Below are positions 44,346-52,783 of a stretch of 64,000 nt of DNA, piece after piece; position 1 is the first letter of the stretch, and every line of letters starts with the position of its first letter. The position numbers were made by a program, and so were the translations under genes. This DNA comes from Actinomadura pelletieri DSM 43383 (lineage in GTDB: Bacteria > Actinomycetota > Actinomycetes > Streptosporangiales > Streptosporangiaceae), in the NCBI RefSeq assembly GCF_003634705.1, contig NZ_RBWU01000002.1:1240001-1304000 (forward strand), read 5' to 3'. The notes below the pieces were generated by a model. That model was given only the letters and a program-made list of their open reading frames with translations, made no database searches and was not told the origin of the DNA.

Positions 44346-45308
44346 TCAGGGGATCAGTAGAAGCTTGCCGGTGGTGCGCCGCGCCTGAAGATCGGCGTGC
44401 GCGGTGCCGGCGTCGGCGAGGTCGTGCCGGTGCCCGACCCGGATCTCCAGGTCGCCGGACGCCACCCATCCGTAGACGTCGGCGGCGCGTTCCAGCAGCT
44501 CCTCACGGGTGGCGACATAGTGGGCCAAAGTCGGACGGGTGAGGAACAGCGACCCGGCCGGGTTGAGGCGCTGCGGGTCGAACGGCGGCACCTTCCCGCC
44601 CGCCGCCCCGTACAGCGCGAGGACGCCGCGCCGCCGCAGGCTCGCGAGGCTCCCCTCGAACGTGGGCGCCCCGACACCGTCGTACACGGCGGCGACGCCC
44701 TCTCCGTCGGTCAGCTCCCGTACCCGGTCGGCGAACCCGTCGTAGCCCATCGTGACGTCCGCGCCCGCGTCCCTGGCGAGCTTCTCCTTCTCCGGCGTCG
44801 ACGCCGTCGCGAACACCCGCGCGCCCAGCGCCTTGGCCGTCTGCGTGAGCAACAGCCCCATGCCGCCCGCCCCCGCGTGCACGAGGACGGAGTCGCCCTC
44901 CTGGATCGGGTACGTCGACCGCGTCAGGTAGTGCGCGGTCATGCCCTGGAGCAATGCCGCCGCCGCGTCCTCCAGGCTCACCTCGTCCGGGACGGGGACG
45001 ACCCTGTCCGCCCGGACGAGGGCCCGCTCCGCGTAGGCGCCCTCCACGTCGGTGCTCGCCACCCGGTCGCCGACCGAGAGATCCCGGACGCCGTCCCCGA
45101 CCGCCGCGACCGTGCCCGCCGCCTCGATGCCCGGCGTGAAGGGAAGCTCATGCGGGTACGCGCCGGTCCGGAAGTACACGTCGATGAAGTTGACCCCGGC
45201 CGCGGCCACATCGATCACCACCTCCCCGGGACCCGCTTCCGGCACGGAACGTTCCGTGACCGTCAGGACCTCGGGGCCGCCGTTCTCGGTGATGACGATC
45301 GCGCGCAT
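44346..45308 (-). CDS. NADPH:quinone oxidoreductase, zinc-free MDR family
   Basis: 320 aa. N-terminal GroES-like part (PEVLTVTERSVPEAGPGEV, VNFIDVYFRTGAYPHELP), NADPH site VHAGAGGMGLLLTQTAKALG, and YDGVGAPTFEGSL; there are no zinc-ligand cysteines, which fits QorA-type reductases acting on quinones or enones. It lies downstream of the TetR gene (86 nt) on the same strand; a common regulator-target pairing, so it may be induced by electrophiles. The adjacent kinase gene follows 72 nt further. Confidence 0.88.
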   Translation of the reverse strand: MRAIVITENGGPEVLTVTERSVPEAGPGEVVIDVAAAGVNFIDVYFRTGAYPHELPFTPGIEAAGTVAAVGDGVRDLSVGDRVASTDVEGAYAERALVRADRVVPVPDEVSLEDAAAALLQGMTAHYLTRSTYPIQEGDSVLVHAGAGGMGLLLTQTAKALGARVFATASTPEKEKLARDAGADVTMGYDGFADRVRELTDGEGVAAVYDGVGAPTFEGSLASLRRRGVLALYGAAGGKVPPFDPQRLNPAGSLFLTRPTLAHYVATREELLERAADVYGWVASGDLEIRVGHRHDLADAGTAHADLQARRTTGKLLLIP

Positions 45309-45393
45309 GCCGTGCTCCTACTCCTGCTGGTTCCCTGGGCACATTGATCTTGGCAACCCGGCCTTCGGGCGGCCTATTCCACCGCTGGAACGG

Positions 45394-46071
45394 TCAAACC
45401 CAGTCGCGCATGGTCTCGCTGACCAGCGCGACGGCCTCCTCGACACGCGCGGCGACCTGTCCGATGTCCCAGATGTCCTGTCGGGCGCAGTCCTCGAACG
45501 CGATCTTGGTCGCGGACATGAAGAACGCGACGACGATCTTCGGGCGCAGGTCCGCCACCGGGTCCACGTCCTCGCGCCGCGCGATCTCGGCGGCCAGCGT
45601 CTCCGCCGCCACCCCGTGCCGGGCCATCTGCGCCGCCACCAGCGACGGCGTCGCCTCGATCACCCGCCGGACGCGGCGGAACCGGGCGCTGTCGGCCGGG
45701 TCGCCCGTGGCGATGCTGCGGAGCACGACGCGCATCGACTCGTACAGCGCGGTGAACGGCCGCTCTCCGGGCGGACGCGCGGCAAGAGCCTCCGTCAGGG
45801 TCCGGTCGTGTTCGCCGAGGAAGCTCATCACGACGTCCTCCTTGGTGGCGAAGTAGCGGAAGAACGTCCGCTGCGACACCTCCACGGCCGCCACGATCTC
45901 GTCGATCGTCGTCGCCTCGTACCCCTGGGAGACGAACAGCTCCAGGGCCGCGTCGGTGAGCGCGAGCCGGGTCCGCTGCTTCTTGCGTTCGCGGAGCCCC
46001 GCCGACTCGGCGCCCTCCTGACCGGGCTCCCGAGTGGTGCCTGACGGGTCGCCGACGGGGGCGGCGCTCAT
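45394..46071 (-). CDS. TetR-family transcriptional regulator
   Basis: 225 aa. The HTH is at about 30-80: RTRLALTDAALELFVSQGYEATTIDEIVAAVEVSQRTFFRYFATKEDVV. The C-terminal domain is helical and variable. Around 27 residues before the HTH are flexible. It is divergent from the small gene at 46418 across a 346-nt region that contains an inverted repeat (46329-46344). It probably controls itself and the quinone oxidoreductase downstream. Ligand unknown. Confidence 0.88.
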   Translation of the reverse strand: MSAAPVGDPSGTTREPGQEGAESAGLRERKKQRTRLALTDAALELFVSQGYEATTIDEIVAAVEVSQRTFFRYFATKEDVVMSFLGEHDRTLTEALAARPPGERPFTALYESMRVVLRSIATGDPADSARFRRVRRVIEATPSLVAAQMARHGVAAETLAAEIARREDVDPVADLRPKIVVAFFMSATKIAFEDCARQDIWDIGQVAARVEEAVALVSETMRDWV

Positions 46072-46417
46072 CGGCTCGCTCCTTCTCTGCGCGTGACGCG
46101 GGCGCGTTGGGCCCGTCCTTCAGAGGCTTCTATCACGGACGGAGCCTCCGCGAGAGCGGGAGGGGTGTCGGCGCCCCGAACAGGGGGCGTCCGCCGCGGC
46201 GGACCGGTCCGTTCCGCGATTGGCGCACACGGAGGCGGCACGTTGTCCCGGTTCATACGGACCATCCTCGGCGAATCGCGAATCAGTCGCTCCACTCTCG
46301 CAATTTCCCTGCACAGCCCGGGGATTCGGGTCATGCTGATGACCGGTCACCAACTGTCGCCGGACGATCGCCCTTGGTCATCGCCCGGTGGACCTCGGAC
46401 CACTGGAGGCGGCTGAT
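46072..46417. promoter_or_regulatory. divergent intergenic region with an inverted repeat
   Basis: 346 nt with no supported gene. GGTCAT-GCTG-ATGACC at 46329-46344 is a perfect 6-4-6 inverted repeat that could be a TetR operator, though it is far from the TetR start and nearer the gene at 46418. Confidence 0.35.
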
Positions 46418-46690
46418 GTGTCTGTAGTGGGTGGGCGGGAGACCGCCGAGACGCGCCGACGGCATCTCGCGGCGCTGGCGTACGAAGTCGAGGTCCGCGG
46501 GCTCTCCTGGAGGCTCGCGGGCCCGGAGGAGTCACTGCTGAGCGTGTCGGGTCCGCGGGTGCGGGGCCGGATCATGGTCGTCGCCACCCCGTCCGGCGAC
46601 GGCTGGTTCTACCTCTGGCCGGGCGGGGGCATGGCCGATGTCGCCGAGGTCGCGGCGGTCGCCGACCGGCTGGCCCGCATGCTCGCGTGA
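46418..46690 (+). CDS. small protein of unknown function
   Basis: 90 aa. RRRHLAALAYEVEVRGLSW, RIMVVATPSGDGWFYLWPGG and DVAEVAAVADRLARML give a small alpha/beta protein of a type common in actinobacteria; I do not know a function. GTG 46418 is chosen because GGAGG lies 8 nt upstream (46405-46409); an upstream GTG at 46388 is in frame. It precedes the DUF6504-like gene on the same strand. Confidence 0.6.
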   Translation: MSVVGGRETAETRRRHLAALAYEVEVRGLSWRLAGPEESLLSVSGPRVRGRIMVVATPSGDGWFYLWPGGGMADVAEVAAVADRLARMLA

Positions 46691-46804
46691 CCGGGCCCCG
46701 CCTTGCTCGCGCGGCGACGGTGTCCCTAGACTCGGGTGGCGAACGTTTGTTCGAATCTTGTCCGCATGTCCTTCCCCCGTGCGGTGAGCCCGAGGGGGAG
46801 GCAG

Positions 46805-47080
46805 ATGACACGCGTGTTCGGCGACCCCGTGGACGTCTGGGTGAACGACGGACGTCCCGTCAGGTTCGTCTGGCGCGGCCGGCTCTACACCGTGCGGCGG
46901 GTGTTGGAGCACTGGGTCACGACCCGTGACTGGTGGCGGGAGCGGCATCCCGACGGCGAGGCCACCGGCGAGCGGGAGTTCTGGCGGGTCGAGGCGACCC
47001 CGGGCCGGGAGATCGGCGTCTACGAGCTACGTCATGACGTGGCGGCCGACAGTTGGCTGCTCTCCCGGGTATGGGACTGA
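46805..47080 (+). CDS. DUF6504-like small protein next to dnaE2
   Basis: 91 aa. VFGDPVDVWVNDGRPVRFVWRGRLYTV, then EHWVTTRDWWRE, ending YELRHDVAADSWLLSRVWD. This beta-rich pattern is that of small proteins often found beside translesion polymerase genes in actinobacteria. Start ATG 46805 has GGGGGAGG upstream. Its TGA (47078-47080) is 1 nt before the dnaE2 GTG, so the two are coupled. Function unknown; a role with DnaE2 is inferred only from position. Confidence 0.65.
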   Translation: MTRVFGDPVDVWVNDGRPVRFVWRGRLYTVRRVLEHWVTTRDWWRERHPDGEATGEREFWRVEATPGREIGVYELRHDVAADSWLLSRVWD

Positions 47081-47081
47081 C

Positions 47082-50000
47082 GTGCACATTCATGTCGCCT
47101 CGTGCTATTCGCTGCGGTACGGCGTCGCGCCGCCCGCCGCGCTGGCCGAGCGCGCGGTGGACCTCGGCATGCGGACGCTCGCGCTGACCGACCGCGACGG
47201 TCTGTACGGCGCCGTCCGGCACGTTCGCTCATGCGCCGACGCGGGCCTCGGGGCCGTCGTCGGCGCCGACCTCCGGGTCGCCTCCACCGGAGAGGAACGG
47301 ATCGTGGTCCTCGCCGAGGGCCGCGCCGGATGGCGGTCGCTGTGCCGGCTGGTGTCGGCGGCGCACGCGGCGGGCGAGCGCGGGCATCCCGTCGTGACGC
47401 GGCAGATGGTCGGCGCGCACGCCGAGGGCCTCGTCGTCCTGCTCGGACCGGCCTCCGACTTCGGCCGCGCCGTCGCCGGACGACGCCCCGACGTCGCGGC
47501 GGCGCGGCTGGAGGCGTGGCGCGCGACCGTCGAGACCATGGTCGAGATCGTCGACCACCATGACCGGGGCGACGGGCACCGGGCGGCCCGGATGCTCGCG
47601 CTCGCCCGCGCGGCCGGGGTGCCCGCCGTGCTGGGCAACGCCGTCCGCTACCTGGATCCGGCCGATCATCCGGTCGCGCAGGTGCTGGACGTGACGCGCC
47701 GCCTCGTCCCGCTCGACCGGCGGCACCTCGACGACCGGACCGGCCACGCGTACCTGAAGTCGATCCCCGAGATGCGCCGCGTCGCGGAGCTGAGCTGCGG
47801 CCCGGACGAGGCGGACGCGCTGCTGGCCGAGACCCGGCGGCTCTCCGAACGCTGCGTCCTCGACCCGGGTCACGACCTCGGCATGGACGAGGTGCATCTC
47901 CCCGCCGTCGACGGTGACCCGTACGCCCTGCTCGTGGCCCGCTGCGCGGACGGAATGGCCCGGCGCGGTCTCGACGGGTCGTCGGAAGCGGTCGCGCGGC
48001 TGGACCACGAACTCGGCGTGATCGCCCGGAAGGGCCTGGCGTCCTACTTCCTCACCGTCGCCGACGCCGCCGCGCTGATCAGGTCGCGCGGCATCCGGTG
48101 CGCGATCCGCGGCTCCGGCGCGGGCAGCCTCGTCAACCACCTCCTCGGCATCGGCGACCTCGACCCGCTGCGGCACGACCTGGTCATGGAACGGTTCCTC
48201 GCCGACAGCCGCGACGGCCTGCCCGACATCGACCTGGACGTCGAGTCCGCCCGGCGGCTGGAGGCGTACCGGGCGCTGTTCGACCGCTTCGGCGCCGAGA
48301 GCACGGCGTGCGTGTCGATGATGGAGACCTACCGGGCGCGCAGCGCGATCCGCGACGTCGGCAACGCCATCGGGCTGCCGCCGCTGGAGATCGACGCGGT
48401 CGCCAAGGCGTTCCCGCAGATCAGGGCGAGCCAGATCCGCTCGGCGCTGACCGACCTGCCCGAGCTGCGGCAGAGCGGCCTGGCGAGCGGGCGGCTGGAG
48501 GTCCTGTTCCGGATCGCCGAACGGCTGGACGGCATACCCCGCCATATCGCCATGCACCCGTGCGGCATCCTGCTGTCGAACCCGACCCTGCGCGACCGGA
48601 CGCCCGTCGAACAGGCCGCCGTCGGCTTCCCGATGAGCCAGTTCGACAAGGACGACGTCGAGGCGATGGGCCTGCTCAAACTCGACGTGCTCGGCGTCCG
48701 GATGCAGTCGGCGATGGCGCACGCGGTGGCCGAGGTCGCCCGGGTGACCGGCGAGGAGATCGCGCTGGAGGACGTACCGCGCGACGATCCCGCGACATAC
48801 GAGCTGATCCGCACGTCCCGGACGCTCGGCTGCTTCCAGATCGAGTCGCCCGGACAGCGCGAGCTGATCGGCCGCCTCCAGCCCCGCGACCTGGACGACC
48901 TGGTCATCGACATCTCGCTGTTCCGTCCCGGACCGGTCAACTCCGACATGGTGACGCCGTTCCTGGAGGCCCGTGCCGGTGTCCGGGAACCCGTCTACCC
49001 GCATCCGGACCTCGAACCCGTCCTGCGGGAGAGCCTCGGCGTGATCGTCTTCCACGAGCAGGTGCTGCGCGTCATCGACGTGATGACGGGATGCGGCCTG
49101 TCCCAGGCGGAGGCGGCGCGCCGGAGCCTCGGCCACGAACGCGGCCAAGCCGTGGTCGGCGCGTGGTTCCGGGAGAAGGCGGTGGCGCGCGGCTACGACG
49201 AGGCGTCCGTCGGACGCGTCTGGCGGCTGCTGACCGCGTTCGGCGCGTTCGGGTTCTGCAAGGCGCACGCCGCGTCGTTCGCGCTGCCCACCTACCAGTC
49301 GGCGTGGCTGAAACGGCACCATCCCGCCGCCTTCTACGCGGGCGTCCTCACCCATGACCCCGGCCTCTACCCCAAACGCGTCATCCTGGACGACGCGCGG
49401 CACTTCGGCGTCCCGATCCTGCCGCTGGACGTGAACCGCTCGTCCGCGGAGTGGCACGCCGAGCCCGTCTCCGCGGGCGGCCCGACCGGCATCCGGGTGG
49501 CGCTCAGTGAGGTCAAGGGCATCTCCGACGCCGAGGTCACCACGATCGTCGAGACCCGCCCCTACGCCTCCCTGACCGACTTCTGGCGCCGGGCCCGCGC
49601 GTCCCGATCGACGACCGAGCGGCTGGTCCTGGCCGGGGCGTTCGACACCGTCCACGGTGGCGTCCCGCGCCGCGATCTCCTCTGCCGGGTGGGCGCCCTG
49701 AGCCGCCTCAGCGTCCGTCCCGCCCACGTCCTCGAAGGGCAGCTTCCCCTGGACGACGACGGTGCCGTCCCCGGCCTGACGGAGGACGTCCCGGCGGGCG
49801 GGCTGCCCCCGATGACGCCCGCCGAGGTCGTCGAGGCGGAGCTGGACATCCTCGGCATGGACGTCAGCCGCCACGTCATCACGTTCTACGACGCGCTGCT
49901 CACCGGGCTGGGCGTCGTCCGCGCAACAGACCTGCCAGGCCGTCCCGACGGAAGCGAGGTCCTGGTCGCGGGCGTCAAGGTCGCCACGCAGACCCCGGCG

Positions 50001-50459
50001 GTCAGGTCCGGCCAGCGGGTCATCTTCGCCACGCTGGACGACGCGACCGGCCCCGTCGACCTCACCTTCTTCGAGTCGGTGCAGGACCGGTGCGCCGCGA
50101 CCGTCTTCGGCTCCTGGCTGCTCGTGGCCCGGGGCCGGGTCCGCCGCGCCGGGGCCCGCGCGGTCTCCATCACCGCCGACGCCTGCTGGGACCTGAACGC
50201 CCTCCACGAGGCGTGGCGCCGCGGCGGCCCGGACGCCGTGCGCGCGGCCATGGCGGTGCCGTCCCCGCCGAACCGTCCGGTCGGCCGCCGCGTCGTCCAA
50301 CCCACCGGCTTCGCGATGTCCCCGTACTCCGACATCGGCCACGCGGGGGCGGCCGTGAAGCGTCCGCCCGCAGCGCGTCTCTGGCACTCCAGCCGGGGCA
50401 GTACCGGCGTGTTATTGCAGTACCGGCCCACTGCGCTCGCCTGGCGGCTCGCTGCGTGA
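47082..50459 (+). CDS. dnaE2: error-prone DNA polymerase DnaE2
   Basis: 1125 aa, C-family polymerase of the mutagenic translesion type. PHP domain at the N-terminus (HIHVASCYSLRYGVAPP); the polymerase active site is in GLPDIDLDVE with Asp382 and Asp384; RGSGAGSLVNHLLGI; GAFGFCKAHAASFALPTYQSAWLK; a C-terminal OB-type part follows. The beta-clamp motif and long tail of replicative DnaE1 are absent, as expected for DnaE2. imuA/imuB are not adjacent here. The natural end seems to be RLWHSSRGSTG; the last ~17 residues (VLLQYRPTALAWRLAA) are encoded by the repeat that starts at about 50412. GTG start 47082 follows the small-gene stop. Confidence 0.93.
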   Translation: MHIHVASCYSLRYGVAPPAALAERAVDLGMRTLALTDRDGLYGAVRHVRSCADAGLGAVVGADLRVASTGEERIVVLAEGRAGWRSLCRLVSAAHAAGERGHPVVTRQMVGAHAEGLVVLLGPASDFGRAVAGRRPDVAAARLEAWRATVETMVEIVDHHDRGDGHRAARMLALARAAGVPAVLGNAVRYLDPADHPVAQVLDVTRRLVPLDRRHLDDRTGHAYLKSIPEMRRVAELSCGPDEADALLAETRRLSERCVLDPGHDLGMDEVHLPAVDGDPYALLVARCADGMARRGLDGSSEAVARLDHELGVIARKGLASYFLTVADAAALIRSRGIRCAIRGSGAGSLVNHLLGIGDLDPLRHDLVMERFLADSRDGLPDIDLDVESARRLEAYRALFDRFGAESTACVSMMETYRARSAIRDVGNAIGLPPLEIDAVAKAFPQIRASQIRSALTDLPELRQSGLASGRLEVLFRIAERLDGIPRHIAMHPCGILLSNPTLRDRTPVEQAAVGFPMSQFDKDDVEAMGLLKLDVLGVRMQSAMAHAVAEVARVTGEEIALEDVPRDDPATYELIRTSRTLGCFQIESPGQRELIGRLQPRDLDDLVIDISLFRPGPVNSDMVTPFLEARAGVREPVYPHPDLEPVLRESLGVIVFHEQVLRVIDVMTGCGLSQAEAARRSLGHERGQAVVGAWFREKAVARGYDEASVGRVWRLLTAFGAFGFCKAHAASFALPTYQSAWLKRHHPAAFYAGVLTHDPGLYPKRVILDDARHFGVPILPLDVNRSSAEWHAEPVSAGGPTGIRVALSEVKGISDAEVTTIVETRPYASLTDFWRRARASRSTTERLVLAGAFDTVHGGVPRRDLLCRVGALSRLSVRPAHVLEGQLPLDDDGAVPGLTEDVPAGGLPPMTPAEVVEAELDILGMDVSRHVITFYDALLTGLGVVRATDLPGRPDGSEVLVAGVKVATQTPAVRSGQRVIFATLDDATGPVDLTFFESVQDRCAATVFGSWLLVARGRVRRAGARAVSITADACWDLNALHEAWRRGGPDAVRAAMAVPSPPNRPVGRRVVQPTGFAMSPYSDIGHAGAAVKRPPAARLWHSSRGSTGVLLQYRPTALAWRLAA

Positions 50460-50887
50460 CCGTTCCTGGGGCGAACGCGGCATCGCTTCGCGATCCGCCC
50501 GGTTCCGCTCGCCTTCGGCGTCGCTGCACCGGGCGGGTAACGCGTTCGCGTGCGGGCCGAGGCCGCTGTGTTGATTGCAGGACCGGCCCACTTCGCTCGC
50601 CTGGCGGCTCGCTACGTGACCGTTCCTGGGGCGAACGCGGCATCGCTTCGCGATCCGCCCGGCTGCGCTCGCCTTCGGCGTTGCTGCACCGGGCGGGTAA
50701 CGCGTTCGCGTGCGGGCTGAGGTTGCTGTACTTATTGCAGGAACGGCCCACTTCGCTCGCCTGGCGGCTCGCTGCGTGACCGTTCCTGGGGCGAACGCGC
50801 ATCGCTTCGCGATCCGCCCGGCTGCGCTCGCCTTCGGCTTCGCTGCGCCGGGCGGGTAACGCGTTCGGGCGCGGGCTGAGGTTGCTT
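50414..50887. repeat. three tandem copies of a 160-nt repeat
   Basis: ATTGCAG begins at 50414, 50574 and 50734, so the period is exactly 160 nt twice. Copies 1 and 2 are nearly identical and copy 3 is one base shorter. Each unit has the frame-reading tail LLQ-RPT-LAWRLAA-stop, a small hairpin ATCGC-TTC-GCGAT and a GC-rich CACCGGGCGGGTAACGCG part. The run fills the gap between dnaE2 and the DUF4328 gene. A diverged single copy is at 40934. No protein seems intended beyond the tail codons. Short complementary arms suggest an RNA or DNA secondary structure. Confidence 0.85.
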
Positions 50888-50898
50888 CGAATCAGGCC

Positions 50899-51603
50899 CT
50901 AGGCGCCGGGGGTCTGTGCGGAGCGGGCCATCGGGAGGCACTGGAGTCGGGTGATCTGGAAGACCGTGGCCATGCAGAGGGTCGCGGCGATGGCCTGGAA
51001 GGCCGCGGCGGCGACACCGACGTGGACGTCGAAGCGGGCGTCGGCGAGGGTCTCGACGCTGCCGTGGGTGAAAGCGCGGCCGAGCAGTAGACCGATGAGC
51101 GCGCAGACCCACCAGGCGGCGACGACGAGACCCGCCGCCTGCCGTTCCGCCGTCCGGTATCGGCCGCTGTTGACCCACACCTCGTAGACCACGCGCGGCG
51201 GAATCCACAGGTTGACGATCGGGCAGACCCAGCCGAGCAGCACCCACGCGCGATGGTGCCGGTGCGGGCCGGGTGACTGCCGGTAGGCGCGCCACAGCCA
51301 GATCAGGTACAGGACGCCGGTGACCACGGCCATGATCGCGCTGACCGTGAACACGTCGGCGTACGGGGCGAGCGCCTCGCCGGTGGCCACGGGATCGTAG
51401 CCGTCGTGCGTCTCGTCTCCCAGGGGACGGGCGAGCCGGAGCAGGCTGATGCCGGAACCGAGGGCGATGAACGCGTTGAACCCGAGCAGCATGAACACGG
51501 CGACGCCGACGGCGCGGAAGTCACGGCGCCGGGCCCAGGCCCCACATGCCGGGCAGCGTGCGACCTCGGCCGGGATGATGTCGCCGCACAACGCACACGG
51601 CAT
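50899..51603 (-). CDS. DUF4328 membrane protein with an N-terminal zinc ribbon
   Basis: 234 aa. Residues 3-21 hold a four-Cys zinc ribbon (CALC...CPAC), followed by about six hydrophobic helices of the DUF4328 fold (FNAFIALGSGISLLRL, LYLIWLWRAYRQSPG, WVCPIVNLWIPPRVVYEVW). Function unknown; the zinc-ribbon plus DUF4328 layout is frequent in actinobacteria. It is transcribed towards the repeat array. Confidence 0.8.
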   Translation of the reverse strand: MPCALCGDIIPAEVARCPACGAWARRRDFRAVGVAVFMLLGFNAFIALGSGISLLRLARPLGDETHDGYDPVATGEALAPYADVFTVSAIMAVVTGVLYLIWLWRAYRQSPGPHRHHRAWVLLGWVCPIVNLWIPPRVVYEVWVNSGRYRTAERQAAGLVVAAWWVCALIGLLLGRAFTHGSVETLADARFDVHVGVAAAAFQAIAATLCMATVFQITRLQCLPMARSAQTPGA

Positions 51604-51703
51604 GGTTCACCTCCGACGGCCTTTGCGCTTCCCTGCTTTGGATACTACGTACGTTTGACTGACCCGTCCGCACACTTGTTCACGGTCTCCGAGGTGTGGA
51701 TCT

Positions 51704-52027
51704 TCACACCTGGAAGACGAGCCGCGTGGCGGTCCAGGTGCCGAGGACGGTGACGGCCGCCCACGCGGCGAGGCGTCCGAGACCGCCGGTGACGAGGAGC
51801 CGTTTGGGACGGAACCCGGTGACCAGGAGCAGCGCCCACCACTCGGCGGCCAGCGCGATCGTCGCGTACAGCGACCCGAAGCCGAGCAGCGAGAACGTCA
51901 GGACGACGCCCGCCGGGGTGATCGCGTGCGCGAACAGGGAAGGCCCGCGGGCCGCCCCGTGGACGCCGTTGCGCAGGCCGGCGAGGACGGCGCCCCAGCC
52001 GAGGGCGCACAACACCCAGACGGCCAC
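51704..52027 (-). CDS. small polytopic membrane protein downstream of the response regulator
   Basis: 107 aa from GTG 52027 with three hydrophobic helices (VLCALGWGAVLAGL, VVLTFSLLGFGSLYATIALAAEWW, LGRLAAWAAVTVLGTWTATRL). The frame is open back to the stop of the response regulator (52118) without another ATG or GTG; so it is either a separate small gene of that operon or starts on an unusual codon. No family recognised. The basic residues near FRPKRLL suit a cytosolic loop. Confidence 0.5.
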   Translation of the reverse strand: MAVWVLCALGWGAVLAGLRNGVHGAARGPSLFAHAITPAGVVLTFSLLGFGSLYATIALAAEWWALLLVTGFRPKRLLVTGGLGRLAAWAAVTVLGTWTATRLVFQV

Positions 52028-52117
52028 GACCGTGACGGGCAGGCCGCTCAGCGACTCCGGTGCCAGTGCCTCGTCCTTCCCCCGCGTTCGTGCCGTCCCC
52101 TCGATGCCCTGTCCGGA

Positions 52118-52765
52118 TCAGGTCATGAGGCCCGACTCCCAGGCCCAGGCGGCGGTCTCGACCCGGTTCCGGGTTTCGAGCTTGCGGTGGACGCTGCCGA
52201 GATGCGTCTTGACGGTGGACAACGCCACGTACAGTTCCGCGGCGATCTCCTCGTTGGTCAGACCGCGGGCGACGAGGCGCACGACCTCCAGTTCCCGGTC
52301 GGTCAGCGGCTCACGGGGTGGGGGAGCGGTGGCGGGTGGTCGCGCCAGATGCTCCAGCAGCCGGACCGTGATCGAGGGAGACACCAGCGACTCGCCGTTG
52401 GCCGCCGCGCGGACGGCCTCCACGAGCAGCGCGGGCCCGCCGTCCTTGAGCAGGAACCCGACCGCGCCGCCGCGCAGCGCCCCGTACACGTACTCGTCGA
52501 GGTCGAACGTGGTGACGATGACGATGCGCGGGGGATCGGGGACGCCGGGGGCCGTCAGCGCGCGGGTCGCCTCAAGACCGTCCATCACCGGCATCCGGAT
52601 GTCGAACAGGCACACGTCGGGGCGGAGGCCACGGGCCAACTCGACCGCCATGGCGCCGTCGGGGGCCTCCCCGACCACCTCCATGTCGGGCTGCGAGTCG
52701 ACGATCATCCGGAAACCGGTCCGGACCATTTCCTGGTCGTCGGCGATCAGTACGCGGATGGGCAC
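52118..52765 (-). CDS. NarL/LuxR-family response regulator
   Basis: 215 aa. The receiver domain has Asp9-Asp10, the phosphorylatable Asp55 in CLFDIRMP, a Thr in IVTTFDLD and Lys in GFLLKDGG. The DNA-binding domain is at about 150-205 with LTDRELEVVRLVARGLTNEEIA and STVKTHLGSVHRKL. It is 18 nt after the histidine kinase stop on the same strand, so the two form one operon. A palindrome between the kinase and the divergent small gene (54007-54024) is a possible autoregulatory site. Confidence 0.93.
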   Translation of the reverse strand: MPIRVLIADDQEMVRTGFRMIVDSQPDMEVVGEAPDGAMAVELARGLRPDVCLFDIRMPVMDGLEATRALTAPGVPDPPRIVIVTTFDLDEYVYGALRGGAVGFLLKDGGPALLVEAVRAAANGESLVSPSITVRLLEHLARPPATAPPPREPLTDRELEVVRLVARGLTNEEIAAELYVALSTVKTHLGSVHRKLETRNRVETAAWAWESGLMT

Positions 52766-52783
52766 ATCGTCGATTCTGTCAGG

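Noticed and set aside
47229..50387. Open frame of 1052 codons antisense to dnaE2
   Set aside because: It mirrors dnaE2 codon by codon, has biased Asp/Arg/Gly composition typical of antisense frames at high GC, and no family features.
50414..50887. CRISPR array
   Set aside because: Units are contiguous 160-nt repeats with no unique spacers and no cas genes.
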